Shown here: piece after piece, positions 1 through 7,911 of the stretch | Position numbering within the stretch: the stretch's first letter is position 1 | How the letters are laid out: every line of letters starts with the position of its first letter | Assembly (NCBI GenBank): GCA_025356695.1 | Contig: JANXSE010000063.1 | Location: 1 to 25,497, forward strand | Source: Betaproteobacteria bacterium | GTDB taxonomy: Bacteria > Pseudomonadota > Gammaproteobacteria > Burkholderiales > SG8-41 | Direction of reading: 5' to 3' | DNA: 25,497 nucleotides | Made by a program: the position numbers and the translations under genes | The notes under the pieces: model-generated | The model's input: only the letters and a program-made list of their open reading frames with translations | What the model was told of the DNA's origin: nothing | Databases searched by the model: none

Positions 1-1
1 T

Positions 2-133
2 TTGCTGTTCGGTCGCGCGTTCAAGCAATCGCCGCAATACTGGCTAAATCTGCAATCGGCCTACGATCTCAAGACCGCACAGCGGGCAATTGGCGCGCAA
101 TTGCGCGGCGTGCGGCCGCTGGCACATGCTTGA
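2..133 (+). CDS. HigA-family antitoxin, C-terminal part (cut by window edge)
   Basis: The frame open from base 2 to the stop at 131-133 encodes 43 residues that read like the end of a HigA/XRE-type addiction-module antitoxin. The segment LFGRAFKQSPQYWLNLQSAY followed by DLKTA matches the family pattern (a hydrophobic/Gly-Arg helix, then S-x-x-x-W-x-N-L-Q-x-x-Y-D-L). In this family the N-terminal helix-turn-helix binds its own operator and the protein neutralises a HigB/RelE-like RNase. The HTH and any toxin gene would lie upstream of the window, so a complete module cannot be confirmed. Family assignment is from remembered motif similarity only. Confidence 0.6.
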   Translation: MLFGRAFKQSPQYWLNLQSAYDLKTAQRAIGAQLRGVRPLAHA

Positions 134-216
134 TCTGCGCGGCAAATATTTTTGGCGCGGCATAAAGAGGCCGTAGTTTGTTTCGACGGGATTCTGAATG
201 TTCGAGCTAGGCCCCT

Positions 217-546
217 TTGATTCGGTTTATCCTGAGTGCGCCGGAACTCTTGAAGCGCCGGCCCGACATCACGGCAGACATGATCGACAAATTTCTTGGC
301 CGCATGTACCGCACCGGCCCCGACTTCGTGTTCACAGTGACGCGCGATTTCGTGCGCGCCTGCCAGACGCCCGTGCTCATCTTGCCGGACAACGTCGTCG
401 CGCACCCGTTCGCGGTGGCGATGGAAGCAGCGATGCTCGCGCCGAAATCCGAGGTGAGCCTCTTTCCGTGGAAGGACACCAAGGACAAAATTCCCCTCGC
501 GATACGCCACGTTCGCAGCTTTCTCAAGGCGAATCGGCCGGCGTGA
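217..546 (+). pseudogene. Alpha/beta hydrolase, C-terminal remnant
   Basis: The open frame begins with TTG at 217, directly after an in-frame TAG at 208-210, and encodes 109 residues. It resembles the last third of alpha/beta hydrolases: RDFVRACQTPVLILPDNVVA, then AHPFAVAMEAAMLAP, and a final FPWKD...IPLAIRHVRSFL helix. The histidine of AHPFAV lies where a C-terminal catalytic histidine would be expected. The N-terminal fold with the nucleophile elbow (GxSxG) is absent, and there is no room for it between the antitoxin stop at 133 and this frame. No Shine-Dalgarno sequence precedes the TTG. A 5'-truncated pseudogene is the best reading; a short functional protein is possible but less likely. 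Confidence 0.5.
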
Positions 547-573
547 CGGGCAAGTTTCTCGCCCCCATCCTGA

Positions 574-597
574 CCTTCCCCCGCAGGCGGGGGAAGG
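574..597. repeat. Perfect GC-rich hairpin repeat
   Basis: An 11-bp perfect inverted repeat, CCTTCCCCCGC and its complement, is separated by AG. It lies just downstream of the hydrolase remnant. There is no T-run, so it is a poor intrinsic terminator. Similar C-rich/G-rich palindromes recur at 2046-2070 and 2085-2112, suggesting a small dispersed hairpin family in this genome. Confidence 0.6.
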
Positions 598-765
598 AGC
601 TTCAAGAATCAACGGTAACGCCAAGGGGCGGACCGCAGCTTCTTCTTTCTCGCATACGAATTTGAAAGCGAAGTCGCCAATCCGCCGTAACCCCTGATTT
701 TCGCGGCAGGTCACACGCACCCCAAGGGCTGGTCGCGCATGAAAATTTCCGCCGGAACATCCCTG

Positions 766-771
766 TAAAAT
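766..771 (+). promoter_or_regulatory. Candidate -10 box of the MFS gene (possible leaderless mRNA)
   Basis: TAAAAT lies six bases before the ATG at 778, so transcription would start at or next to the A of the start codon. No Shine-Dalgarno sequence is visible in front of this ATG, which fits leaderless initiation. A good -35 is not apparent, so the call is tentative. Confidence 0.35.
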
Positions 772-777
772 CCCGCC

Positions 778-2022
778 ATGAGCAACTTTCTCACGGCCCT
801 CCGCAATAACCGCGCTTTCAAAACCCTGCAGTACCGCGATTTCCGCACGGTGTCGGTGTGCCAGATCTACGGCAACCTCGGCTTCTGGATGGACGAGCTG
901 AGTCGCGGCTGGCTGATTTACCAGATTACCGATTCGATGGTGCAGCTGGGCCTCGCGCGCGGCATTCAGTTTGTGCCGCTGTTATTGTTTGCCCCGTTTG
1001 CCGGCACGTTTGCCGATCGCTATTCGCGGCGCACGCTGCTGCTGTTTGCGCAGGGCATGAGCGCGGTGATTTTCGCGGTGCTGGCGGCGCTGATTTTCGC
1101 TGGTGTGGTGCAGCCCTGGCATGTGTATGTCGCGGCGGTGTGTTCGGGGCTGATGCAGGTGATCCAGCAGCCGGCGCGCAGCTCGCTGGTCTCCGACACG
1201 GTGCCGTCGGAATTGCTGACCAATGCGATCGGTTTGAATTCGATGATCTTCAACGGCGCGCGTTTGATCGGCCCGGCGCTGGCGGGCGCGATCATCGCGT
1301 TTTGGGATACCGGCGGCGCGTATGGGGTGCAGGCGGTGAGTCTCTTCATCGCTACCGTGTGGGCGCTGAAGCTGCGGCCGATGAAGCGCGACCCCGAGGC
1401 AATGGCGCGCGCGCGCAACGAGCCCTTCGTGCAAAGCATTCTCAAAGGCTGGGAACACGCGTGGAGCCACAAGACGGTGCGCGCGGGGCTGTTGTGCACG
1501 ACGGTGGTGTCACTGTTTATTTTTCCGTTTACGACCATGCTGCCGGTGTTTGCGCGCGACATTCTGAATGTCGGCGCCGGCGGGCAGGGCATGTTGCTCG
1601 GTGCGATGGGTGCCGGCGCGGTGGTGAGCTCGATCATGATCACGCTCAGCGGCCACCGCTGGACGCGCGGCAAGGTCATGCTCGATGCCTCGCTGGTCTA
1701 CGGCCTGATGGTGGTGGGGCTGGCGCTGTCGCCGTGGTACGGGTTGTCGCTGGCGGTAATGGTGCTGGTCGGGTTGTGCCACGTGCATGCCAATGCGCTG
1801 GTGCACACGGTGGTGCAATCGTATTCCGAGGCCGAGTATCGCGGGCGCTCAATGGCGCTGTTCAACATGACGCAGATGCTCTCGACGGCGGGCAGCATGG
1901 TGATCGGTTTGCTCGCCTCCGGCATCGGCCCGCGCTGGGCGGTGGCGGCGATGGGGCTGACGGGCGCGGCGGGGATTTTATTGTTGATCGTGTTGATGCC
2001 GGCGGCGCGGAAGATTAAATAG
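778..2022 (+). CDS. MFS transporter (DHA3/EntS-like exporter)
   Basis: A 414-residue integral inner-membrane protein with about 10-12 hydrophobic segments, fitting the 12-helix major facilitator fold. The loop after helix 2 carries the MFS signature FAGTFADRYSRR, with its D-R-x-S-R-R charge pattern. The early WLIYQITDSMVQLGLARG stretch and the general layout resemble the EntS/DHA3 branch of proton-driven exporters. The substrate cannot be read from the sequence. The ATG at 778 gives a typical N-terminus (MSNFLTALRNNRAF) ahead of the first membrane helix. No partner gene is adjacent: upstream are the hydrolase remnant and hairpins, and downstream is a convergent small gene, so it is probably monocistronic. 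Family is fairly sure; function beyond efflux is unknown. Confidence 0.85.
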   Translation: MSNFLTALRNNRAFKTLQYRDFRTVSVCQIYGNLGFWMDELSRGWLIYQITDSMVQLGLARGIQFVPLLLFAPFAGTFADRYSRRTLLLFAQGMSAVIFAVLAALIFAGVVQPWHVYVAAVCSGLMQVIQQPARSSLVSDTVPSELLTNAIGLNSMIFNGARLIGPALAGAIIAFWDTGGAYGVQAVSLFIATVWALKLRPMKRDPEAMARARNEPFVQSILKGWEHAWSHKTVRAGLLCTTVVSLFIFPFTTMLPVFARDILNVGAGGQGMLLGAMGAGAVVSSIMITLSGHRWTRGKVMLDASLVYGLMVVGLALSPWYGLSLAVMVLVGLCHVHANALVHTVVQSYSEAEYRGRSMALFNMTQMLSTAGSMVIGLLASGIGPRWAVAAMGLTGAAGILLLIVLMPAARKIK

Positions 2023-2045
2023 GTGTTGTTGTTGCCCCACCCTAA

Positions 2046-2070
2046 CCCTCCCCCGCTGCGCAGGGGAGGG
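2046..2070. repeat. GC-rich hairpin downstream of the MFS gene
   Basis: CCCTCCCC and GGGGAGGG form an 8-bp stem around a C-rich loop. It lies between the convergent MFS gene and the small minus-strand gene. It could stop or stabilise transcripts from either side, but it has no T-tract. It belongs with the hairpins at 574-597 and 2085-2112. Confidence 0.5.
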
Positions 2071-2084
2071 AACCTTCACCGAAC

Positions 2085-2112
2085 TCTCCCTCCCCCTCAA
2101 GGGGGGAGGAGA
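2085..2112. repeat. Second GC-rich hairpin, imperfect
   Basis: A C-rich arm (TCTCCCTCCCCCT) and a G-rich arm (GGGGGGAGGAGA) can pair across a CAA loop with one or two slips. It lies 14 bp after the hairpin at 2046-2070, making a tandem pair in the convergent intergenic region. Function is unknown; a transcription-end or REP-like role is plausible. Confidence 0.4.
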
Positions 2113-2134
2113 AAACCAAAGGAACCGCGCAGCT

Positions 2135-2404
2135 TTACACGCGCAACTCTTTTTGCGCGCGCACGCCGAGCAGTGTGAGGAAACCTTTATAGGCGTTGCC
2201 GCGCTCGCGCAGAATTTCATGCGTGACATGGAATTCGACGTGGCCGAGGTTGTTCCACACTTTGACCTTGTGCTCGTCGTTGTTCATGCGCAGCTTGCCG
2301 TCGTCCCACATGACGGAGATTTCCATGTCCGGGCAGGCGGCGTGGATGTCTTTGGTGACGCCTTCCATGGTTTCCTGGTAGGCAAACAGATCCTGGTTCG
2401 TCAT
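2135..2404 (-). CDS. Uncharacterised 89-residue protein
   Basis: I do not recognise the family. The 89 residues are soluble-looking, with no signal peptide or membrane segment, and are rich in charged residues with several His and Trp/Phe (MEISVMWDDGKLRMNNDEHK, then KVWNNLGHVEFHVTHEIL). The pattern suggests a small alpha/beta domain with a central beta hairpin. The start is well supported: GGGAGAAC lies 4 bases ahead of the ATG at 2404, nearly the same leader as the tusA gene in this window. It is convergent with the MFS gene and preceded by a long non-coding stretch, so it is probably transcribed alone. Coding status is likely; function is open. Confidence 0.65.
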   Translation of the reverse strand: MTNQDLFAYQETMEGVTKDIHAACPDMEISVMWDDGKLRMNNDEHKVKVWNNLGHVEFHVTHEILRERGNAYKGFLTLLGVRAQKELRV

Positions 2405-2746
2405 GATGTTCTCCCAGCGTTAACGCGGGCCTGAATTCATGGAACTGCACGCGATGCCGGTTCAGGGGTCGACCGGCATCCTTTCTTACCTGTGGTGGCG
2501 ATGCGCCACACTATCAATATGGCACTGCGGATTAGGCGCGTGTTTGAGGTGGGTCAAACGGGGTGAGGTAAATCCAAATACCCGTAGGGCGGATGAGCGC
2601 AGCGTAATCCGCCGGATGCGGTTTTTTCCAACGCCGCCATTCGGCGGAATGCGCTGCGCTTTTCCGCCATATGAGGCAGCAGGTTCCCTCTCCCCTTGAG
2701 TTACCGGCGAAGCCGGCCGTTTGCGGGTAGCGCGGCGAGTGCGCGG
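2405..2746. other. 342-bp gene-free stretch with REP-like pair
   Basis: No convincing gene is seen here. It holds the presumed promoter of the 89-residue gene, a 10-bp palindrome GCGTTAACGC at 2417-2426, the inverted REP-like pair at 2588-2668, and a C-rich/GC-rich tail running up to the end of pssA. Confidence 0.6.
2588..2668. repeat. Inverted pair of REP-like palindromes
   Basis: Two 26-bp units face each other: 2588-2613 (GGCGGATGAGCGCAGCG... ending in ATCCGCC) and 2643-2668. The reverse complement of the second matches the first except at about four positions. Each unit is itself a GGCGGA...TCCGCC palindrome. The unit with its GTAG leader resembles a REP/MITE-type sequence I remember as widespread in proteobacterial genomes. 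The arrangement is BIME-like and lies between two minus-strand genes. No transposase is nearby. Confidence 0.7.
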
Positions 2747-3577
2747 CTACGGGGTATTTGGTGGCGGCAGGTCGCCGCGCTTGCCGCGCCGGAGCAGTTC
2801 CCATGCGGCGATCACGTAAGCGGAGGCCCCGTAGAGCGCGAACATCATGAACAGCATTTCCGGCAACGTGCTGGCCGCGGCGGCCAGTGCCGTGACGGCA
2901 AGCGCAATCGCCACGACGGCTGGAAAGGAAACGCTTTTACGCGGATTGATGTCTTTGCCGCTGTAGAACTTGAGGTTGCTCACCATAGTGAGGCCGGCAA
3001 ACACCGTCAGGCACCACGCCAGCCATTTCACCTCGGCACCGCGGATCTGGTATTCGTTCAGCGCCCACACCATGCCCGCCACCAGACAGGCCGCAGCCGG
3101 ACTCGGCATGCCCTGGAAGAAACGCTTGTCGGCGACTTCAAGCATCGTATTGAAACGCGCCAGACGCAGCGCCGCGCAGGCAACGTAAATGAACGCGGCA
3201 ATCCAGCCGAGCTTGGTGGTGAGCCATGGACCGAGCAGCGGAACGTTTTGCGCGGTCGAAAAATCCTTCAGCGACCACACATAAATGACCAGCGCCGGGG
3301 CGACACCGAAGGCCACCATGTCGGAGAGGCTGTCATATTCAGCGCCGAACGCGCTTTGCGTGTGCGTCATGCGCGCAACGCGACCGTCGAGGCCATCGAA
3401 TACCAGCGCGACAAAAATCGCCATCGCCGCCGCTTCGAAGCGCCCGTTCATCGCCTGCACAATCGAAAAGAAGCCGGCGAACAACGCGATCGTCGTCAGC
3501 AGATTGGGCAGCCAGTAAATGCCGCGCCGGCGGATGCGTCCGCCTTTACCGAGCCATTTTTCGGGGCGTTCGTACAT
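2747..3577 (-). CDS. pssA: CDP-diacylglycerol--serine O-phosphatidyltransferase
   Basis: Phosphatidylserine synthase of the CDP-alcohol phosphatidyltransferase family, which makes phosphatidylserine from CDP-diacylglycerol and L-serine in the inner membrane. The signature D-x2-DG-x2-AR-x8-G-x3-D-x3-D is complete at residues 61-86 (DGLDGRVAR...G...D...D), with four Asp available for metal and substrate binding. About eight hydrophobic segments follow the basic N-terminus, as in this 276-residue membrane type. It begins 3 bp after the psd stop, so the two consecutive steps to phosphatidylethanolamine are encoded as one unit. The ATG at 3577 is the natural start. Downstream lies the REP-containing gap. 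Confidence 0.95.
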   Translation of the reverse strand: MYERPEKWLGKGGRIRRRGIYWLPNLLTTIALFAGFFSIVQAMNGRFEAAAMAIFVALVFDGLDGRVARMTHTQSAFGAEYDSLSDMVAFGVAPALVIYVWSLKDFSTAQNVPLLGPWLTTKLGWIAAFIYVACAALRLARFNTMLEVADKRFFQGMPSPAAACLVAGMVWALNEYQIRGAEVKWLAWCLTVFAGLTMVSNLKFYSGKDINPRKSVSFPAVVAIALAVTALAAAASTLPEMLFMMFALYGASAYVIAAWELLRRGKRGDLPPPNTP

Positions 3578-3580
3578 GGC

Positions 3581-4225
3581 TCAGCTCAGCTGCGCGAGCA
3601 CGGTGGTAGCAGCGTAAACCTTGTCGCCGACACTGACCTTGGGCACCGCCGACGGCGGCAGATACACGTCGACGCGCGAACCGAAGCGGATGAATCCGAA
3701 GCGCTGGCCGCGCGTTAACTGGTCGCCGCCGCGTACATAACAGAGGATGCGTCGCGCGATGAGGCCGGCGACCTGCACGCAGGTCACGTCCACGCCGCCC
3801 GGCATGCGGATCCACAAGGCATTGCGCTCGTTTTCCACCGAGGCCTTCGACATTGCCGCGTTGACGAATTTGCCGGCGTGATACCACGCCTCCTTGACCT
3901 CGCCATCGACCGGGCTGCGGTTGGAATGCACGTTAAAAACATTCATGAAAACGCTGAACTTCAGCGCATCGCGCTTGAGGTAGGGGTCTTCTGCACGCTC
4001 AACCGTTACCACCCGCCCGTCGGCCGGGGAAAGCACCGCCGACGGATCGGTCGGAATTTCACGCGCCGGATCGCGGAAAAACTGCAATACGAAGAGCGCG
4101 GTCACCCAGCACAACAGGGCCCAGGGCCAGCTTGCAAACACGCTTGTTGCAATGGCGGCGCACAGCGTGACCACGACAAACAACCAGCCTTCGCGCGCGA
4201 TGATGGGATGCGGGTAGTTTGACAT
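3581..4225 (-). CDS. psd: Phosphatidylserine decarboxylase proenzyme
   Basis: Converts phosphatidylserine to phosphatidylethanolamine at the inner membrane, using a pyruvoyl group formed by self-cleavage. The 214 residues match the short PSD class. Two hydrophobic stretches near the N-terminus (about 13-48) anchor the protein. The conserved [18 protein letters not shown] segment is present. The self-cleavage dipeptide is Gly182-Ser183 in [12 protein letters not shown], leaving a 32-residue alpha chain. It sits 99 bp downstream of ilvC, with a stem-loop in the gap, and is followed within 3 bp by pssA. Co-transcription with ilv genes is plausible but unproven. Confidence 0.95.
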   Translation of the reverse strand: MSNYPHPIIAREGWLFVVVTLCAAIATSVFASWPWALLCWVTALFVLQFFRDPAREIPTDPSAVLSPADGRVVTVERAEDPYLKRDALKFSVFMNVFNVHSNRSPVDGEVKEAWYHAGKFVNAAMSKASVENERNALWIRMPGGVDVTCVQVAGLIARRILCYVRGGDQLTRGQRFGFIRFGSRVDVYLPPSAVPKVSVGDKVYAATTVLAQLS

Positions 4226-4269
4226 TCGGTTCCAGTAGTCTGAAATCGGAATCCAGGCATCAGGATCAC

Positions 4270-4304
4270 GAACCCGGCGCGGCGATAAACGCCCTGCCGG
4301 GTTC
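4270..4304 (-). promoter_or_regulatory. Stem-loop between ilvC and psd
   Basis: A 9-bp perfect inverted repeat, GAACCCGGC and GCCGGGTTC, encloses a 17-nt loop in the 99-bp gap after ilvC. There is no U-tract on the minus strand after it, so a classical intrinsic terminator is unlikely. It could mark an mRNA processing or stability boundary between ilvC and psd. Confidence 0.45.
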
Positions 4305-4324
4305 CCGAACCGTATTCCCGCGTT

Positions 4325-5412
<1,088 letters not shown>

Positions 5413-5425
5413 CGAATGCGGATGG

Positions 5426-5917
5426 CTAGACTTTCAGTATGCGGTCGCCGCGACCGATGCCGGAGGCACCGGTGCGCACGGTTTCGAGTATGGCGGTGGC
5501 ATCGATCGCCTTCAAGAAAGCGTCGAGTTTGGCGCCGGTGCCGGTTAACTCTATGGTGTAATCCTTTTCGGTGACGTCGATGATGCGGCCGCGGAAAATA
5601 TCGACCATGCGCTTCATCTCCTCACGGTCCTTGCCGATCGCGCGCACCTTGACCAGCATCAGTTCGCGTTCGATGTGATCGCCGTCGGACAGATCCACCA
5701 CCTTCACCGCCTCGATCAGCTTGTTCAACTGCTTGGTGATCTGCTCGATCACCTCGTCGGAACCGGAGGTGACGATGGTCATGCGCGACAACGAAGCGTC
5801 TTCGGTTGGCGCCACGGTCAGCGATTCGATGTTGTAACCGCGTGCCGAGAACAGCCCCGCCACGCGCGACAGGGCGCCCGCTTCGTTTTCCAGCAACACT
5901 GAAATGATATGTCTCAT
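5426..5917 (-). CDS. ilvH: Acetolactate synthase small (regulatory) subunit
   Basis: Regulatory subunit of acetohydroxyacid synthase, which binds valine and activates the catalytic subunit. The N-terminal ACT domain (about residues 3-75) starts with HIISVLLENEAGALSRVAGL and FSARGYNIESLTVAPTED, the standard IlvH opening. The C-terminal half contains the ELMLVKV and RGRIIDV segments of the second ACT-like domain. The 163 residues match the usual IlvH length. It lies 12 bp after the ilvI stop in the same direction, so the two subunits are almost certainly co-expressed. The ATG at 5917 is the conserved start (MRHIISVLLEN). Confidence 0.96.
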   Translation of the reverse strand: MRHIISVLLENEAGALSRVAGLFSARGYNIESLTVAPTEDASLSRMTIVTSGSDEVIEQITKQLNKLIEAVKVVDLSDGDHIERELMLVKVRAIGKDREEMKRMVDIFRGRIIDVTEKDYTIELTGTGAKLDAFLKAIDATAILETVRTGASGIGRGDRILKV

Positions 5918-5929
5918 GGTCGTCGTTCT

Positions 5930-7627
5930 CTACACCAGTATCATTTCGGACAGGCCCTTGCCGCCGGGCACCATCGGGAACACGTTTTCGGTCTGGTCGG
6001 TGATGAAGTCGAGGAAGACGAGGTCTTTCTTGCGCGAGAATGCTTCCTTGATCGCGCCCTCGACATCGCCCGGCTTTTCGACGCGGATGCCGACGTGGCC
6101 GTACGCTTCCGCCAGCCGGACAAAATCCGGCAAGGCATCCATATAAGACTCGGCGTAACGGTTGCCGTGGAAAAACTCCTGCCACTGGCGGACCATGCCC
6201 ATATAGCGGTTGTTCAGGCAGAGTATCTTGATCGGCAGATGATATTGCTTGCAGGTCGACAGCTCCTGAATGCACATCTGGATGCTGGCTTCGCCCGTAA
6301 TACAGGCCACCGGCGACTTCGGATGCGCCATCTGCACACCCACCGCCGACGGCAGGCCGAAGCCCATGGTGCCAAGCCCGCCCGAATTGATCCAGCGCCG
6401 CGGCTTGGTGAACTTGTAAAACTGCGCCGCCCACATCTGGTGCTGGCCGACGTCGGACGTGACAAAGGCGTCGCCCTTGGTCAGTTCCCACAGTTTCTCG
6501 ATGACAAACTGCGGTTTGATGATTTTGGAGGAGTGGTCGTACTTAAGACAGTCGCGCTCGCGCCACAAGTCGATCTGCGACCACCAACTCTTCAGCGCCT
6601 CGCCGTCGCGTTTTTCCTTGGCGCCCTGCACCTGCTTGATCATCTCCTGCAGCACTTCACGCACGTTGCCGACAATCGGCACGTCCACCTTGACGCGCTT
6701 CGAGATCGACGAAGGATCGATGTCGATGTGGATGATGGTGCGCGATTTTTCGAAGAAATGTTTAGGGTCGCCGATCACGCGGTCGTCAAAACGCGCGCCG
6801 ACGGCAAGCAGGACATCGCAATTCTGCATCGCCATGTTGGCTTCGTAAGTGCCGTGCATGCCGAGCATGCCGACGAACTGCTTGTCGGTGGCCGGATAGG
6901 CGCCGAGCGCCATCAGCGTGTTGGTGCAGGGGAAGCCGAGCATCTTCGTCAGCTGCGTCAATTCAGCGGATGCGTTGCCCAGTATCGTGCCGCCGCCTAC
7001 GTAAATCATCGGGCGCTTCGCGCGCGCGAGCAGCTGAACGGCCTTCTTGATCTGGCCGGCATGCCCCTTCACAACCGGGTTATACGAACGCATGCTGATC
7101 GATTTCGGATAAACGAACTCGGTCGTCTGCGATGTGATGTCCTTCGGAATGTCGACCACCACCGGACCCGGTCGACCGGTACGCGCAATGTAAAACGCCT
7201 TTTTCATGGTCAAGGCGAGATCTTTCACGTCCTTGACCAGGAAATTGTGTTTCACGCAGGGCCGGGTAATGCCGACCGTATCGCACTCCTGAAACGCATC
7301 CTGCCCGATCGCGTGCGTGGGCACCTGACCGGTAATGATGACCAGTGGGATCGAATCCATGTAGGCCGTTGCAATGCCGGTCACCGCATTGGTGACGCCC
7401 GGCCCGGAGGTGACAAGAGCCACCCCGACCTTGTCGGTCGAACGCGCATAGCCATCGGCCGCGTGCACTGCGCCCTGCTCGTGACGCACGAGCACATGCT
7501 TGACTTTGTCCTGCTTGGATAATTCGTCGTAGATGTACAGCACAGAGCCGCCGGGATAGCCGAACACATGCTCGACCCCCTCTTCCTGCAGGCACCGTAT
7601 CGTAATCTCCGCGCCGCTGAGTTCCAT
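5930..7627 (-). CDS. ilvI: Acetolactate synthase large (catalytic) subunit
   Basis: ThDP-dependent acetohydroxyacid synthase catalytic subunit, 565 residues. It condenses pyruvate to 2-acetolactate, or with 2-oxobutyrate to acetohydroxybutyrate. Visible are the N-terminal PYR domain with the catalytic Glu50 (RHEQGAVHAADGYAR), the central FAD-binding domain, and the C-terminal PP domain with the ThDP motif at 445-473. That motif reads GEAS...NN rather than the textbook GDGS...NN. A GEG variant is, from memory, common in this branch of the family, so activity is expected. First gene of the ilvI-ilvH-ilvC operon. A good sigma-70 promoter lies about 40-70 bp upstream, and AAGG precedes the ATG (MELSGAEITIRCLQEEGVEH). 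Confidence 0.95.
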   Translation of the reverse strand: MELSGAEITIRCLQEEGVEHVFGYPGGSVLYIYDELSKQDKVKHVLVRHEQGAVHAADGYARSTDKVGVALVTSGPGVTNAVTGIATAYMDSIPLVIITGQVPTHAIGQDAFQECDTVGITRPCVKHNFLVKDVKDLALTMKKAFYIARTGRPGPVVVDIPKDITSQTTEFVYPKSISMRSYNPVVKGHAGQIKKAVQLLARAKRPMIYVGGGTILGNASAELTQLTKMLGFPCTNTLMALGAYPATDKQFVGMLGMHGTYEANMAMQNCDVLLAVGARFDDRVIGDPKHFFEKSRTIIHIDIDPSSISKRVKVDVPIVGNVREVLQEMIKQVQGAKEKRDGEALKSWWSQIDLWRERDCLKYDHSSKIIKPQFVIEKLWELTKGDAFVTSDVGQHQMWAAQFYKFTKPRRWINSGGLGTMGFGLPSAVGVQMAHPKSPVACITGEASIQMCIQELSTCKQYHLPIKILCLNNRYMGMVRQWQEFFHGNRYAESYMDALPDFVRLAEAYGHVGIRVEKPGDVEGAIKEAFSRKKDLVFLDFITDQTENVFPMVPGGKGLSEMILV

Positions 7628-7668
7628 AGTAAACCTTGCCGATTTCCGGGAAATGCACAGAACCGGTG

Positions 7669-7697
7669 AAGATACCTGCGGCGGGCACTTTGGTCAA
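7669..7697 (-). promoter_or_regulatory. Promoter of the ilv operon
   Basis: On the minus strand, TTGACC (7697-7692) and TATCTT (7674-7669) are separated by exactly 17 bp, matching the sigma-70 consensus at 5/6 and 4/6. Predicted transcription starts near 7662, leaving about a 35-nt leader before the ilvI ATG at 7627. That leader is too short for a peptide attenuator. This is the best sigma-70 match I found in the window. Confidence 0.6.
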
Positions 7698-7758
7698 GCT
7701 AAGAGCCTGATTAAACAGCATGATAACGACATGCCGGCAGGCAAACCGCCACAATGGC

Positions 7759-7786
7759 TTGCGCCACCAACCCGATTTGTTAAGAT
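7759..7786 (+). promoter_or_regulatory. Candidate promoter of the ECF sigma operon
   Basis: TTGCGC (7759-7764) and TAAGAT (7781-7786) are 16 bp apart, on the strand of the downstream sigma gene and divergent from the ilv promoter. Agreement with the consensus is modest, and an ECF-type autoregulated promoter cannot be excluded. Confidence 0.3.
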
Positions 7787-7911
7787 GCCCCGACCAGAAC
7801 CGGCGCCGCGACCGGGGTGGTCAACGGCAAATCCCGCCTGGCGTTAAGCGCTGAACGAGCAAAGCACTGCGGGCACAAAACAAGGATAGGGCACGCACAT
7901 GCGATGCCCCA

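Noticed and set aside
134..216. tRNA-like 3' end (GTTTCGACGGGATTC)
   Set aside because: It superficially resembles a T-arm, but no acceptor, D or anticodon stems can be folded around it.
61..720. 219-codon minus-strand frame over the antitoxin, hydrolase remnant and hairpin
   Set aside because: It runs through the perfect hairpin and antisense to recognisable protein sequence; no family resemblance.
858..2018. 386-codon plus-strand frame inside the MFS gene
   Set aside because: Out of frame with a clear 12-helix transporter; the translation is Arg/Ala/Gly-rich and featureless.
4270..4304. Intrinsic terminator after ilvC
   Set aside because: The stem is good, but no U-run follows on the minus strand, so I list it only as a stem-loop.
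5909..7522. Open frame of 537 codons on the plus strand across ilvH-ilvI
   Set aside because: It is antisense to two unambiguous genes. The translation is Arg/His/Ala-rich without any recognisable domain, as expected for the opposite strand of GC-rich coding DNA.
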